Origin: Novosphingobium pentaromativorans US6-1
Lineage (GTDB): Bacteria > Pseudomonadota > Alphaproteobacteria > Sphingomonadales > Sphingomonadaceae
Assembly (NCBI RefSeq): GCF_000767465.1
Contig: NZ_CP009291.1
Location: forward strand, 3,915,507-3,979,506
DNA length: 64,000 nt
Direction of reading: 5' to 3'
Position 1 is the first letter of the stretch. The number at the start of each line of letters is the position of its first letter. The position numbers and the translations under genes are program-made. The notes under the pieces were generated by a model. The model did no database searches. It saw only the letters and a program-made list of their open reading frames with translations, and was not told the origin of the DNA. Shown in pieces: positions 27,121 through 36,724 of this stretch.

Positions 27121-28506
27121 ATGATTCGTCTTTTTAAACATTACATCCCGCATTCCGTCGTGCTGCTCTGGCTCGTCGATGTCGCGCTGCTTGTCAGCGC
27201 GAATGAAATTTCGTGGCGTGTGCGCGCAGGACAGATCGGTATGGACGCCGGAGACTTCGGCGATCGCCTGCTGCCGCACGGCGCATTCGCTGCAGTCCTC
27301 GTGCTTTCGATGATCTCGGTGGGAGTCTACGGCACCGATGCCCTGCGCTCGATGCGCTTTGCTGCCGCGCGCCTGCTGGTGGCGATCTCGCTGGGCGTGA
27401 TCGCGCTATCCTTCGTCGATTTCCTGGCGGCCGGACAGCATTTCTGGCGTTCGACATTGGCCTATTCGATGGGCATTGCGATCCTGCTGCTGATTCTCAA
27501 CCGCCTGCTTCTGAGCGGTATCCTCGGTACTTCGGCCTTTCGACGCCGCGTTCTCGTCCTAGGGGCAGGGGCCCGCGCCCAGCGCCTGCGCCAACTGGGC
27601 GAGCGCCCGGAGAGCGGCTTTGTCATCGTCGGCTACATTGCCATGAGCGAGGCGCATCCCGTCGTCGAGGAAGCCATCGCCCGCGGCGCCATCCACAATC
27701 TCACCCGCTACGTCGAGAACCTGGGGGTGAGCGAAGTCGTGCTGGCGCTGGAGGAACGGCGCAATGCCCTGCCGCTCAAGGACCTGCTGCGGATCAAGAC
27801 TGCGGGCGTTCACGTCAACGAGTTCTCCAGTTTCCTCGAGCGCGAGACCGGGCGCGTCGATCTCGATACGGTCAATCCGAGCTGGCTGATCTTTTCGGAC
27901 GGCTTCTCTTCGGGCCGGATGATCTCCAGTGCGGCCAAGCGCCTGTTCGACATCGGCGCCAGCGCCCTGCTGCTGACGCTGACGGCGCCGGTGATCGTGC
28001 TCTTCGCGATAATCGTGAAGATCGACAGCAAGGGACCGGCCTTTTACCGCCAGTCGCGCGTCGGCCTGTTCGGCCAGTCGTTCAACGTCATCAAGCTGCG
28101 CTCTATGCGCACGGATGCCGAGGCGGCGGGCGCCCAGTGGGCCTCCAAGGACGATCCGCGCGTCACCCGCGTGGGCAAGTTCATCCGCCTGACCCGCATC
28201 GACGAACTGCCGCAGGCCTGGACCGTCCTCAAGGGCGAGATGAGCTTCGTCGGCCCGCGCCCCGAACGCCCCGAATTCGTCGCCGATCTCGAGGAGCAGC
28301 TCCCCTTCTATGCCGAGCGTCACATGGTGAAGCCCGGCATCACCGGTTGGGCTCAGATCAATTATCCCTACGGCGCCTCGATCGAGGATTCGCGCAACAA
28401 GCTGGAATACGATCTCTACTACGCGAAGAACTACACGCCGTTCCTCGACCTGCTGATCATACTCCAGACCTTGCGCGTCGTCCTCTGGCATGAGGGAGCG
28501 CGCTGA
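27121..28506 (+). CDS. epsB: XrtA-system undecaprenyl-phosphate sugar transferase
   Basis: 461 residues. Four N-terminal membrane helices, a CoA-binding-like cytoplasmic domain (RVLVLGAGARAQRLRQL), a fifth helix, and the bacterial sugar transferase domain (KRLFDIGASALLL, GPAFYRQSRVGLFGQSFNVIKLRSM, RIDELPQAWTVLKGEMSFVGPRPERPEF, KPGITGWAQINY). It primes polymer synthesis by moving sugar-1-phosphate to undecaprenyl phosphate. The pattern fits the PEP-CTERM-associated EpsB_2 family (TIGR03013). Stop and the prsK start overlap as TGATG. Distant by 23 kb from the other XrtA genes at the left edge. Confidence 0.93.
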   Translation: MIRLFKHYIPHSVVLLWLVDVALLVSANEISWRVRAGQIGMDAGDFGDRLLPHGAFAAVLVLSMISVGVYGTDALRSMRFAAARLLVAISLGVIALSFVDFLAAGQHFWRSTLAYSMGIAILLLILNRLLLSGILGTSAFRRRVLVLGAGARAQRLRQLGERPESGFVIVGYIAMSEAHPVVEEAIARGAIHNLTRYVENLGVSEVVLALEERRNALPLKDLLRIKTAGVHVNEFSSFLERETGRVDLDTVNPSWLIFSDGFSSGRMISSAAKRLFDIGASALLLTLTAPVIVLFAIIVKIDSKGPAFYRQSRVGLFGQSFNVIKLRSMRTDAEAAGAQWASKDDPRVTRVGKFIRLTRIDELPQAWTVLKGEMSFVGPRPERPEFVADLEEQLPFYAERHMVKPGITGWAQINYPYGASIEDSRNKLEYDLYYAKNYTPFLDLLIILQTLRVVLWHEGAR

Positions 28507-30629
28507 TGACGGGCAGCGACAAGTTCTGGCCGCTTCTGGGCATCGGGCTCGACCTTTCGGGCGCCATCGCGGTGGCGAGCCTTGCGATCTGGCTGTGGCC
28601 GAGGCGTGAGCGCTTCGGCAATGTCGGCGGCCCGGTCGTCGTCGCCCTGTTCCTGACGGCGGCGTGGTGCCTCGCAATCGCCTCGGCGATGACCGGACGC
28701 CTTGTCCTCCTGCCTTCGCTGGCTGAAAGTGCCCGTAACCTGGGCTGGCTTTTCGTCATCTACCGTTTCTTCGCCAGTGACGGGCGTCACGCCAGTCTTG
28801 CGCCGATCCGTCCGGTGATCCTGGCGCTGGCCTTCGTCGAACTTCTGCACCTTGGTGTGGATGCGGCGCTGACGCGGGCCTCGTTCGAGGGTGCTTTCCT
28901 TCGCGTCGCGTTCGAATCCAATGTCCTGTTCCGCCTTCTGGTGACGGTCGGCGGACTGGTGCTCGTGCACAATCTCTACGCCGGTGCTTCGCGGGAGACC
29001 CGGCCGGGACTGCGCTGGCCGGCATCCGGCCTCGCCTTTCTCTGGGCCTTCGACCTCAACCTCTACACGATCGCCTACCTCGGCGGGGATTGGCCGCTTG
29101 AGATTGCGGCCTTCCGCGGAGTGGCCGCGCTGGCGATTGCCGGGGCCTTTTTGCTGGCCATCGCGCGCAACCGCGACGAACTGCGCCTCAAGCCTTCGCG
29201 TGCGGTCACTTTCCAGACTTTCTCATTGCTCGTCATCGGCGTCTATCTCGTGGCGATGGTGTCGGTGGCGCAGTGGCTGTCCTATGCCGGAGGCGATTTT
29301 GCACGCCTGATCGAACTGACCTTCCTGACACTGGCGAGTGCCTTTGCGCTGGTCGTCCTGCCGTCGCGCCGCGTGCGCGGCTGGTTCAAGGTTACCCTGA
29401 CCAAGCATTTCTTCCAGCACCGCTACGATTATCGCGAGGAATGGCTGCGCTTTACCCGCACCATCGGCAGCAGCGGTCTTGAAGCCAAGCCGCTGGGTGA
29501 GCGCGTCGTCCAGTCGATTGCCGATGTAACCGACAGTCCTGCCGGTCTCCTGCTTGCGCCGGGCGAGCAAGGCGAATTGACGCTGGCCTCGCGATGGAAC
29601 TGGGCGGAGATCGAAGTGCCCGCAGAGGCAATGCCGTTGCGCGCGCTCGAGGTCTTCGAACGCACGGGCTACATCACCGATCTCGACGACATTCGTGCCG
29701 GTGACGATTCCACCAGTCCGGGCATCATCGTGCCGCAGTGGTTGCTCGAGGATCGCCGTGCCTGGGCGCTGGTGCCGCTGGTCCACTACGAGCGCCTCGT
29801 CGGCATGGTCGTGCTGGCGCGGCCGCAGATCGTGCGCAAGTTCGACTGGGAAGACTTCGACCTCCTGCGTGTTATCGGCCAGCAGGTTGCCAGTTATCTT
29901 GCCGAGAATTCGAGCCAGGAAGCGCTCGCTGAATCCAGCCGATTCGAGGACTTCCACCGCCGCATCGCCTTCGTGATGCACGACATCAAGAACCTTGCCA
30001 GCCAGTTCAGCCTTCTGGCGCGCAATGCCGAGCTTCATGCCCACAAGAAGGAATTCCGCGACGACATGCTCGTCACCCTGCGCAATTCCTCCGAGAAGCT
30101 GAACGCCCTGATTGCCCGCCTTTCGCGCTACGGTAACGGTGCGGTGGAGAAGCTGGAACAGGTTCCGGTACTCGACGTGATCGATGCCGTCGCCCAGCGC
30201 TTCAAGGACAATCCGCAGGTGGTCGTCGCGGAAAGGCACGACCTGATCGTGAACGGCAATCGTCATTCTCTCGAGCAGGTTCTCGTCCACCTCATCCAGA
30301 ACGGTCTCGATGCCAGTGGCCCCGACAGCCCGGTTTTCCTCGCGGTAAGTGCGGACGGCCTCAATGCCCGCTTCGAAGTGCTCGATGCCGGTTGCGGCAT
30401 GAGCGCGGAGTTCGTCCGCAACCGGCTGTTCAAGCCCTTCGTATCGACCAAGAACGGCGGCTTCGGCATTGGCGCCTTCGAAGCCCGCGAACTGGTGCGC
30501 GCGATGCGCGGCCGTCTCGAAGTGGAATCGCGCGAAGGCCTCGGCTCGCGCTTCGTGGTGCGTGTGCCGCTCGCCGCAGCCCAGGACATCTATGACAACA
30601 TCGCCAACAAGGACCAAAGGGTAGCCTGA
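28506..30629 (+). CDS. prsK: PEP-CTERM-system histidine kinase PrsK
   Basis: 707 residues. About eight N-terminal membrane helices (residues ~10-300), a GAF-like domain (~320-460), and a histidine kinase with the phospho-acceptor in FVMHDIKNLASQ (His ~492), N box VLVHLIQNGLDAS, G1 VLDAGCGMS and G2 GGFGIGAFEARELV. This is the layout of PrsK (TIGR02916), partner of PrsR in exosortase loci. Start is one base inside the epsB stop, and its own stop overlaps prsR the same way, so the three are strictly co-translated. Confidence 0.93.
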   Translation: MTGSDKFWPLLGIGLDLSGAIAVASLAIWLWPRRERFGNVGGPVVVALFLTAAWCLAIASAMTGRLVLLPSLAESARNLGWLFVIYRFFASDGRHASLAPIRPVILALAFVELLHLGVDAALTRASFEGAFLRVAFESNVLFRLLVTVGGLVLVHNLYAGASRETRPGLRWPASGLAFLWAFDLNLYTIAYLGGDWPLEIAAFRGVAALAIAGAFLLAIARNRDELRLKPSRAVTFQTFSLLVIGVYLVAMVSVAQWLSYAGGDFARLIELTFLTLASAFALVVLPSRRVRGWFKVTLTKHFFQHRYDYREEWLRFTRTIGSSGLEAKPLGERVVQSIADVTDSPAGLLLAPGEQGELTLASRWNWAEIEVPAEAMPLRALEVFERTGYITDLDDIRAGDDSTSPGIIVPQWLLEDRRAWALVPLVHYERLVGMVVLARPQIVRKFDWEDFDLLRVIGQQVASYLAENSSQEALAESSRFEDFHRRIAFVMHDIKNLASQFSLLARNAELHAHKKEFRDDMLVTLRNSSEKLNALIARLSRYGNGAVEKLEQVPVLDVIDAVAQRFKDNPQVVVAERHDLIVNGNRHSLEQVLVHLIQNGLDASGPDSPVFLAVSADGLNARFEVLDAGCGMSAEFVRNRLFKPFVSTKNGGFGIGAFEARELVRAMRGRLEVESREGLGSRFVVRVPLAAAQDIYDNIANKDQRVA

Positions 30630-32005
30630 TGACCGACGCTCGTAGCAAGGTGCTTCCCAAGCTCCTGATCGTGGAGGACGATGCAGGCCTCCAGGCCCAG
30701 CTGAAATGGGCCTATGAGGACTTCGACGTGCTGATCGCCGGAGACCGCCAGTCGGCGCTGGCGCTGCTGCGCTCGGAAATGCCCGATGTCGTCACGCTCG
30801 ACCTCGGCCTGCCGCCGGACCCTGACGGGGTGAGTGAGGGTTTTGCCGTCCTCGATGAGATCATGGCGCTCAAGCCCGATACCAAGGTGATTGTCGCCAG
30901 CGGCCACAATGCCCGCGAATCCGCGCTGCAGGCGATCGCGCGCGGAGCCTATGACTTCTACCAGAAGCCGGTGGACATCGATGCGCTGGGCCTGATCGTG
31001 CGCCGCGCCCTGCAGCTTCACCGGCTGGAGGAGGAAAACCGCCGTCTCGCGGCGAAAGTCGAGAAGGACGAGAAAGTATTGGGCCGGATGATCACCGGCG
31101 CACCGGAAATGATCCGCGTCGCCCGCACGATCGAGCGCGTGGCCAATACCAATGTCTCGGTCATGCTGCTGGGGGCGAGCGGCACCGGCAAGGAACTGCT
31201 CGCGCGCGGGCTGCACGATGCCAGCGACCGCGCCAAGGGTGAGTTCGTGGCGATCAACTGTGCGGCGATTCCCGAAAACCTGCTCGAGAGCGAGCTGTTC
31301 GGGCACGAGAAGGGGGCCTTCACCGGGGCGGTCAAGACCACGCCGGGCAAGATCGAGCAGGCCGGCGGGGGCACGCTGTTTCTTGACGAGGTCGGCGACA
31401 TTCCGCTCCAGCTGCAGGTCAAGCTGCTGCGCTTCCTGCAGGAGCGCGTGGTCGAGCGGGTCGGCTCGCGCGAGTCGATCCCGGTCGACACCCGCATCGT
31501 CTGCGCTACGCACCAGGACCTGGAGACGATGATCACCGACGGGCGTTTCCGCGAGGATCTCTATTACCGACTTGCGGAGATCGTCGTGAAGATCCCGAGC
31601 CTGGCAGAGCGGCCCGGCGATGCGACGCTGCTTGGGAAGGCCTTCCTCAATCGCTATGCCAAGGAGATGAACCCGCGCGTACGCGGCTTTGCCTCCGACG
31701 CGCTGGCCGCGATCGATTCATGGAGCTGGCCGGGCAATGTGCGCGAGCTGGAAAACCGCGTGAAGCGAGCTGTCATCATGGCCGATGAGAAACTCGTTTC
31801 GGCAGCCGATCTCGACCTCAACGAACCGGACGAGGAAGTGATCAACGCGCTTAACCTCAAGTCCGCGCGCGAGCAGGCCGATCGCAAGGTGATCCGTCAT
31901 GCGCTTGCCCGCAGCGAAGGGAATATTTCCAGCACCGCCAAGATGCTCGGGATCAGCCGCCCGACGCTCTATGACCTGCTCAAGCAGTACGATCTCCAGG
32001 CCTGA
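30629..32005 (+). CDS. prsR: PEP-CTERM-system response regulator PrsR
   Basis: 458-residue NtrC-type activator. Receiver domain (LLIVEDD, phospho-acceptor in TLDLGLPP, KP at the end), AAA+ domain with Walker A GASGTGKE, the sigma-54-contacting GAFTGA and Walker B GGGTLFLDEVGD, and a C-terminal Fis-type HTH (NISSTAKMLGISRPTLYDLL). It should switch on RpoN-dependent exopolysaccharide or PEP-CTERM genes on a signal from PrsK (known for the family). No clear -24/-12 promoter is visible in this window, so its main targets are probably elsewhere. Confidence 0.95.
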   Translation: MTDARSKVLPKLLIVEDDAGLQAQLKWAYEDFDVLIAGDRQSALALLRSEMPDVVTLDLGLPPDPDGVSEGFAVLDEIMALKPDTKVIVASGHNARESALQAIARGAYDFYQKPVDIDALGLIVRRALQLHRLEEENRRLAAKVEKDEKVLGRMITGAPEMIRVARTIERVANTNVSVMLLGASGTGKELLARGLHDASDRAKGEFVAINCAAIPENLLESELFGHEKGAFTGAVKTTPGKIEQAGGGTLFLDEVGDIPLQLQVKLLRFLQERVVERVGSRESIPVDTRIVCATHQDLETMITDGRFREDLYYRLAEIVVKIPSLAERPGDATLLGKAFLNRYAKEMNPRVRGFASDALAAIDSWSWPGNVRELENRVKRAVIMADEKLVSAADLDLNEPDEEVINALNLKSAREQADRKVIRHALARSEGNISSTAKMLGISRPTLYDLLKQYDLQA

Positions 32006-33827
32006 ACCGTTCCTCGCGGCGAAGCGGCGCGGGACAGGAGGCTGGCAGCGGGCGGTGCTTGCGCTGCTGCTGCCGCTCCTGCTCGCCTTGCCGCTTGTCC
32101 TAATGGCGACGCCGGGATGGGGGGAGGACAGTCCGGCTGCTGCGCTGATCGAGGAGGCGCGTGGCGCTCTTGCCCGCGGCGACGGGATCGACGGCGAGGC
32201 GAAGCTGCGCGCTGCGCTGGATCGCGGCGCGAGTCGCACGGACGTCGCGGCCTACATGGGCGAGGCCTACCTTGCGCAGGGGAACCGGCAGAAGGCACGC
32301 GAATGGCTCGCCCCGGGCACGTTCACGCCGCAAAGCGCTGCCGAGGGATGGCGCGCGCTCGCCCGGCTGGAATGGGGGGACGGCGATTACGCGGCTGCAG
32401 GCAAGGCCTTCGAAAGAGCCCTTGCCATCTTGCCCGACGATGCCGGGCTGTGGGTCGAGATCGGTCGCCTGCGATATGCCAGCGGTCAACACCGGCTGGC
32501 CATAAGTGCGGCAGAACATGCCCTGCAGCTCGATCCCGCGAATGTCCGGGCGCTTGAGTTTCGCGGCCAGCTTGCCCGGGACCGTCATGGCCTGCTTGCA
32601 GCGCTTCCTTGGTTCGAGAAGGCGCTCCAGCAGGCGCCGGACGACGTGCCGGTGCTGCTCGAAAATGCAGCTACGCTGGGAGATCTTGGACGGGCGAGCG
32701 ATAGCCTCGTCCTGACCCGGCAGGTGCTCAAGCTCAGCCCGGGGCACCCGCGCGCGTATTACCTTCAGGCAGTCCTGGCAGCGCGTGCCGGAAAATACGA
32801 GCTGGCGCGCAGTCTGCTTGCGCATACCGGTAATCAGCTGGACCGGCAGCCGGGCGTATTGTTGCTGCGCGGGGTGAGCGAGCTTGGCGTGGGCAATCCG
32901 GCGGCGGCCTCGGAACTTTTCGAACAGGTCTTGCGAATGCGGCCCGACGATCGGCAGGCACAGGAACTGCTCGCCCGGTCGATCTACCTGAGCGGCGAAT
33001 ACCGCTACGTGACCTTGCGCTTTCGTGACCAGATCGGCCGCGCCGATGCCTCGCCTTACCTTCTGACCGTGGTCGCGCGCGCTTACGAGGCTCTGGGGGA
33101 TCGCCAGCGCGCCGGAGAACTGCTGGACCTTGCGGCAAGGCCGCAGACAGCGGCGCTGCGTGTGCTTCCAGGGGGCAATGGAATTGGCGCGATGCTGGCC
33201 CGCGGGGAAGCGCCGGCGGCCGAAGCGCAGGCCGAAGCGGCGCAGCGCCGCGATCCGGGCTTTTTCGACAACCTCTCGCTTGCCGGCGACGTCCAGCTTG
33301 CGCTTGGCAGGCCGCAGGCAGCACAGGCGCGCTATAGTGCAGCGGCGCAGATTCGCATGTTCCCCAATCTCTTCGCCCGGCGCTTCGAGGCCTATGTGAT
33401 GGCGCACGACATGCGCGGCGCGCAGCAGCTTGTGGAAGGTTACCTGCGGGAAAGTCCAACCAACCGCGAAGCCCTGCGCGCCGCCGCGCGATTGGCCGTG
33501 TCGCAGGGCGATACCGGAAGGGCGCTCGCCATCCTCAAGTGGCTGCGAGACAATGGCGGCGCGCGCGACGTCCAGCTGTTGTGCGATCTTGCTTTGATCG
33601 AGGCGGACACCGGGGATGTCGAGGCTGCCCAGGCCGATGCCCGCACGGCCTATCGCCTGCAGCGCTCCAGCCCCGTCGCTACGCAGGCACTTGCCTATAG
33701 CTATGCGTTGAGCGGGCGCAATGCAGGGACGGCAACGGCCCTGCTCGACAAGGCGCAAGCAATGCTCGGCAACACGCCGCTCATAGCCGCCGCGCGGCGC
33801 AAGCTGTCGACGCCGGACGAGGGTTAG
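31971..33827 (+). CDS. TPR protein of the XrtA block (PrsT-like)
   Basis: 618 residues from ATG 31971, overlapping the end of prsR by 35 nt; GTG 32055 behind AGGAGG is the alternative but would leave a signal peptide with no basic N-terminus. A hydrophobic export segment (AVLALLLPLLLALPLVLM) is followed by some 14 tetratricopeptide-like repeats (YLAQGNRQKAREWL, GKAFERALAILPDDAGLW, LYASGQ.., ALPWFEKALQQAPDDVPVL and so on). Such proteins, called PrsT, accompany PrsK/PrsR and may scaffold polymer export in the periplasm. It is shorter than the ~900-residue PrsT of other phyla and lacks a lipobox cysteine, so the name is by context. Confidence 0.8.
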   Translation: MTCSSSTISRPEPFLAAKRRGTGGWQRAVLALLLPLLLALPLVLMATPGWGEDSPAAALIEEARGALARGDGIDGEAKLRAALDRGASRTDVAAYMGEAYLAQGNRQKAREWLAPGTFTPQSAAEGWRALARLEWGDGDYAAAGKAFERALAILPDDAGLWVEIGRLRYASGQHRLAISAAEHALQLDPANVRALEFRGQLARDRHGLLAALPWFEKALQQAPDDVPVLLENAATLGDLGRASDSLVLTRQVLKLSPGHPRAYYLQAVLAARAGKYELARSLLAHTGNQLDRQPGVLLLRGVSELGVGNPAAASELFEQVLRMRPDDRQAQELLARSIYLSGEYRYVTLRFRDQIGRADASPYLLTVVARAYEALGDRQRAGELLDLAARPQTAALRVLPGGNGIGAMLARGEAPAAEAQAEAAQRRDPGFFDNLSLAGDVQLALGRPQAAQARYSAAAQIRMFPNLFARRFEAYVMAHDMRGAQQLVEGYLRESPTNREALRAAARLAVSQGDTGRALAILKWLRDNGGARDVQLLCDLALIEADTGDVEAAQADARTAYRLQRSSPVATQALAYSYALSGRNAGTATALLDKAQAMLGNTPLIAAARRKLSTPDEG

Positions 33828-33855
33828 GGGAGAGCTGGCCGGTAAGGAATCCGCG

Positions 33856-34734
33856 TCAGGCGGGCTTCTTGGGCTGGTAGGTCTGCTCGATGCCGGGGAA
33901 CGTGCGGGCGCGCACTTCCTGCGCGTATTGCTCGGCAGCGCCCGAGATCAGGCCCGCGATGTCGGCATAACGCTTCACGAAGCGGGGGACGCGTTCGAAC
34001 ATGCCGCACATGTCCTCGGTGACGAGGACCTGCCCGTCGCACTCGGCCGAACCGCCGATGCCGATGCTGGGACAGCTGATCGCCTTGGTAGCCTCGATGG
34101 CAATGGGTTCGACCACGCCTTCGATGACGATGGCGAACGCGCCCGCATCGTCGAGCGCCTTGGCGTCGTTCACGATCTTCGCAGCTTCCGCGTCGCTGCG
34201 TCCGCGGGCGTTGTAGCCGCCCAGCACGTTCACCGCCTGCGGGGTCAGCCCGATGTGGCCCATCACCGGGATGCCGCGATTGGACAGGAATTCGACTGTC
34301 TCGGCCATGGCTTCGCCGCCTTCGAGCTTCACGCCCGCACAGCCGGTTTCCTTGAGCAGGCGCGATGCGCTTTCGAAGGCCTGCTGGGGCGACTGTTCGT
34401 AAGTGCCGAAAGGCATGTCGACGATCACGGCGGCATGATAGCTGCCGCGCACGACCGCGGCACCGTGGGCGGCCATCATGTCGAGTGTCACCGGCACGCT
34501 GGAGGGCAATCCGTAAATGACCTGGCCGAGGCTGTCGCCGACCAACAACAGGTCGCAGTGAGCGTCAAGCAATTGCGCCTGGCGCGCGGTATAGGCGGTC
34601 AACATCACGATCGGCTCTTCGGTCACGCCGTCTTTCTTGCGGCGGCGGATCGCCGGGATCGTCAGCCGTTTCATCGGCGCGGGGGTTGGCGTGGCGCGAC
34701 TGGTCGCGGTGTCGATCTGGAAGGTCGTGGACAT
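33856..34734 (-). CDS. panB: 3-methyl-2-oxobutanoate hydroxymethyltransferase
   Basis: 292 residues; first committed step to pantothenate, adding a hydroxymethyl group from methylene-THF to ketoisovalerate. Mg and substrate residues are in [29 protein letters not shown] and the catalytic-Glu strand [11 protein letters not shown]. Start [12 protein letters not shown] (ATG at 34734); the first ~35 residues are an extra low-complexity Ser/Thr/Pro segment before [13 protein letters not shown], so a start further in is possible. Confidence 0.95.
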   Translation of the reverse strand: MSTTFQIDTATSRATPTPAPMKRLTIPAIRRRKKDGVTEEPIVMLTAYTARQAQLLDAHCDLLLVGDSLGQVIYGLPSSVPVTLDMMAAHGAAVVRGSYHAAVIVDMPFGTYEQSPQQAFESASRLLKETGCAGVKLEGGEAMAETVEFLSNRGIPVMGHIGLTPQAVNVLGGYNARGRSDAEAAKIVNDAKALDDAGAFAIVIEGVVEPIAIEATKAISCPSIGIGGSAECDGQVLVTEDMCGMFERVPRFVKRYADIAGLISGAAEQYAQEVRARTFPGIEQTYQPKKPA

Positions 34735-34921
34735 GCAAGGGCTTCTAGCCTCCGGACGCGAGTCTGGCAAAGAGACTTGCATGAGCGAAGTACCGGTCAG
34801 CGTGGACCCGTGACTTGACTGTAACGTGACAAATCAACAGGTCCAAGACGCTTCGCTCTTGCCAAGCGATAGCATGTCGCTAGCTTCGCGCCATCCATGG
34901 AAAATCCGGGGGTTCACCGCA

Positions 34922-36469
34922 ATGTTCGGTCGCGTAAAGCCGTTAGACGCCATTCTGGCGACGGCTGAGAAAAAATCATTACATCGTTCGCTGGGTGCCA
35001 TCCAGCTTACACTTCTGGGTGTCGGCGCCATCATCGGCACCGGTATCTTCGTGCTTACGTCGGAGGCCGCGCAGAAAGCGGGGCCCGGGATGATGTGGGC
35101 TTTCGTCATCGCTGCCGTCGTGTGCGGCGTGGCGGCGCTCTGCTATTCCGAGATCGCCTCTATGGTGCCGGTTTCGGGCTCGGCTTATACGTATACTTAT
35201 GCGGTGATGGGCGAACTGCTGGCCTGGATGGTGGGCTGGGCGCTCATTCTCGAATATGCCGTCGCCGCCAGCGCTGTCTCGGTCGGCTGGTCGGGCTATT
35301 TCGTGGGCCTGCTGCACAGTTGGGGAATCGAGCTGCCCAATGCGCTGATCGTCGGTCCCTATGCCGGCGGCATCGTCAACCTGCCGGCGCTTGTCATTGC
35401 GCTGCTGGTGACGCTGCTGCTGATGATCGGCACGACCGAAAGCGCGCGGGTCAATGCGATCCTCGTCGGCATCAAGGTGACGGCGCTGACGGTTTTCATC
35501 GTCCTGACGATCCCGGTGATGAAGGGCGCCAATTTCGAACCGTTCATGCCCAACGGCTGGTTCGGCAACGGCCATGGCGCAGGTCTGGGCGCGGTCGGTG
35601 CGGCCGCCTCGATCTTCTTCGCCTATGTCGGCTTCGACGCGGTTTCGACTGCGGCCGAGGAGACCAAGGACCCGCAACGCAACGTGCCGATCGGCCTGAT
35701 CGGCAGCCTGGGCATCTGTACGGTGTTCTACCTGCTGGTGGCCGCGGGTGCGATCGGTGCACTGGGCGCGCAGCCGGTCAACGGTCCCAATGGCGAGATC
35801 CTTGCACCCGGCACGCCCGAGCTGGCCTCGCAGTGCCAGGCGATTGCCGCCAGCACGATCGAGCCGCTGGTCTGCTCGCGCGAGGCGCTGGCGCATGTTC
35901 TGCGCTCGATCGGCTGGGAACGCATCGGTGACCTTATCGGCGTGGCCGCCTTCCTGGCGCTGCCTTCGGTCATCCTGATCATGCTCTTCGGCCAGACCCG
36001 CATCTTCTTCGTCATGGCCCGCGACGGCCTGCTGCCCGAGAAGCTCGCGTCGATCCATCCGCGCTGGAAGACCCCGCACATCGTGACGATGATCACCGGC
36101 GTTGCGGTGGCCTTCTTCGCGGCCTTCCTGCCGGTCGGTCAGCTGGCCGACATTTCGAACTCGGGCACGCTCTTCGCGTTCTTCATGGTCGCTCTGGCGG
36201 TGATGATCCTGCGCAAGACCCAGCCTGACCGGCATCGTCCGTTCCGCACCCCGCTGGTGTGGGTGGTCGCGCCGATCGCGGTGCTGGGCTGCCTTGGCCT
36301 GTTCTTCAACCTGCCGTTCGAGGCGAAGATGGTGCTGCCGGTCTGGGGTGGCATCGGTCTCGTGGTCTATTTCTCCTACGGCTATCGCAAGAGCCACGTG
36401 GGCCTCGGCAGGATCGAGGTGCACGAGGAAGATCCCGACGCGCCGCCGCAGCCGGTTCCGCCGCTTTAA
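34922..36469 (+). CDS. APC-family amino-acid permease
   Basis: 515 residues, 12 or more membrane helices. The signature after the short cytoplasmic head (MFGRVKPLDAILATAEKK) is LHRSLGAIQLTLLGVGAIIGTGIFVLT, the APC substrate/Na-binding helix 1, then the FAYVGFDAVSTAAEETKDPQRNVP segment. It resembles cationic-amino-acid (CAT/YfnA-like) transporters. I start at ATG 34922; GTG 34826 or ATG 34874 would add hydrophilic residues with no better ribosome site (GGGGGT lies before 34922). C-terminal tail is Pro-rich and acidic. Confidence 0.9.
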   Translation: MFGRVKPLDAILATAEKKSLHRSLGAIQLTLLGVGAIIGTGIFVLTSEAAQKAGPGMMWAFVIAAVVCGVAALCYSEIASMVPVSGSAYTYTYAVMGELLAWMVGWALILEYAVAASAVSVGWSGYFVGLLHSWGIELPNALIVGPYAGGIVNLPALVIALLVTLLLMIGTTESARVNAILVGIKVTALTVFIVLTIPVMKGANFEPFMPNGWFGNGHGAGLGAVGAAASIFFAYVGFDAVSTAAEETKDPQRNVPIGLIGSLGICTVFYLLVAAGAIGALGAQPVNGPNGEILAPGTPELASQCQAIAASTIEPLVCSREALAHVLRSIGWERIGDLIGVAAFLALPSVILIMLFGQTRIFFVMARDGLLPEKLASIHPRWKTPHIVTMITGVAVAFFAAFLPVGQLADISNSGTLFAFFMVALAVMILRKTQPDRHRPFRTPLVWVVAPIAVLGCLGLFFNLPFEAKMVLPVWGGIGLVVYFSYGYRKSHVGLGRIEVHEEDPDAPPQPVPPL

Positions 36470-36492
36470 TGCGTCTGATCGCGGATTGAGGG

Positions 36493-36518
36493 AAAGGGGG
36501 GGCTTTGGCTCCCCTTTT
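36493..36518 (+). terminator. Terminator after the permease
   Basis: AAA-G(n)-GC / GC-TCCCCTTTT hairpin with a TTTG loop and a T-run. The next 150 bp contain two more imperfect CCGGG/CCCGG hairpins, with no ORF of note. Confidence 0.7.
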
Positions 36519-36685
36519 CTTTTCGCGCGAGGAGGCGAATGCTTTCCATCCTCGCGCTTGCCGCTCGCTGTGCCGGGAAGTTATCCCGGGTTGTGCCGGG
36601 CTTTTGCCCCGGTTTTGCCCCGATCATCCCCCGGCTTGTCCCCAGTGCTGTCCACACCCGCACCATTGCCAGCTCCGGCAAATGA

Positions 36686-36700
36686 GAACATAATAAGAAC
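36686..36700. promoter_or_regulatory. LexA (SOS) box
   Basis: GAAC-ATAATAA-GAAC: an exact alphaproteobacterial LexA direct repeat (GAAC-N7-GAAC, equivalent to GTTC-N7-GTTC), 25 bp before the imuA start. Confidence 0.93.
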
Positions 36701-36724
36701 ATTATTTGCTCCCGGTGCGATTCG

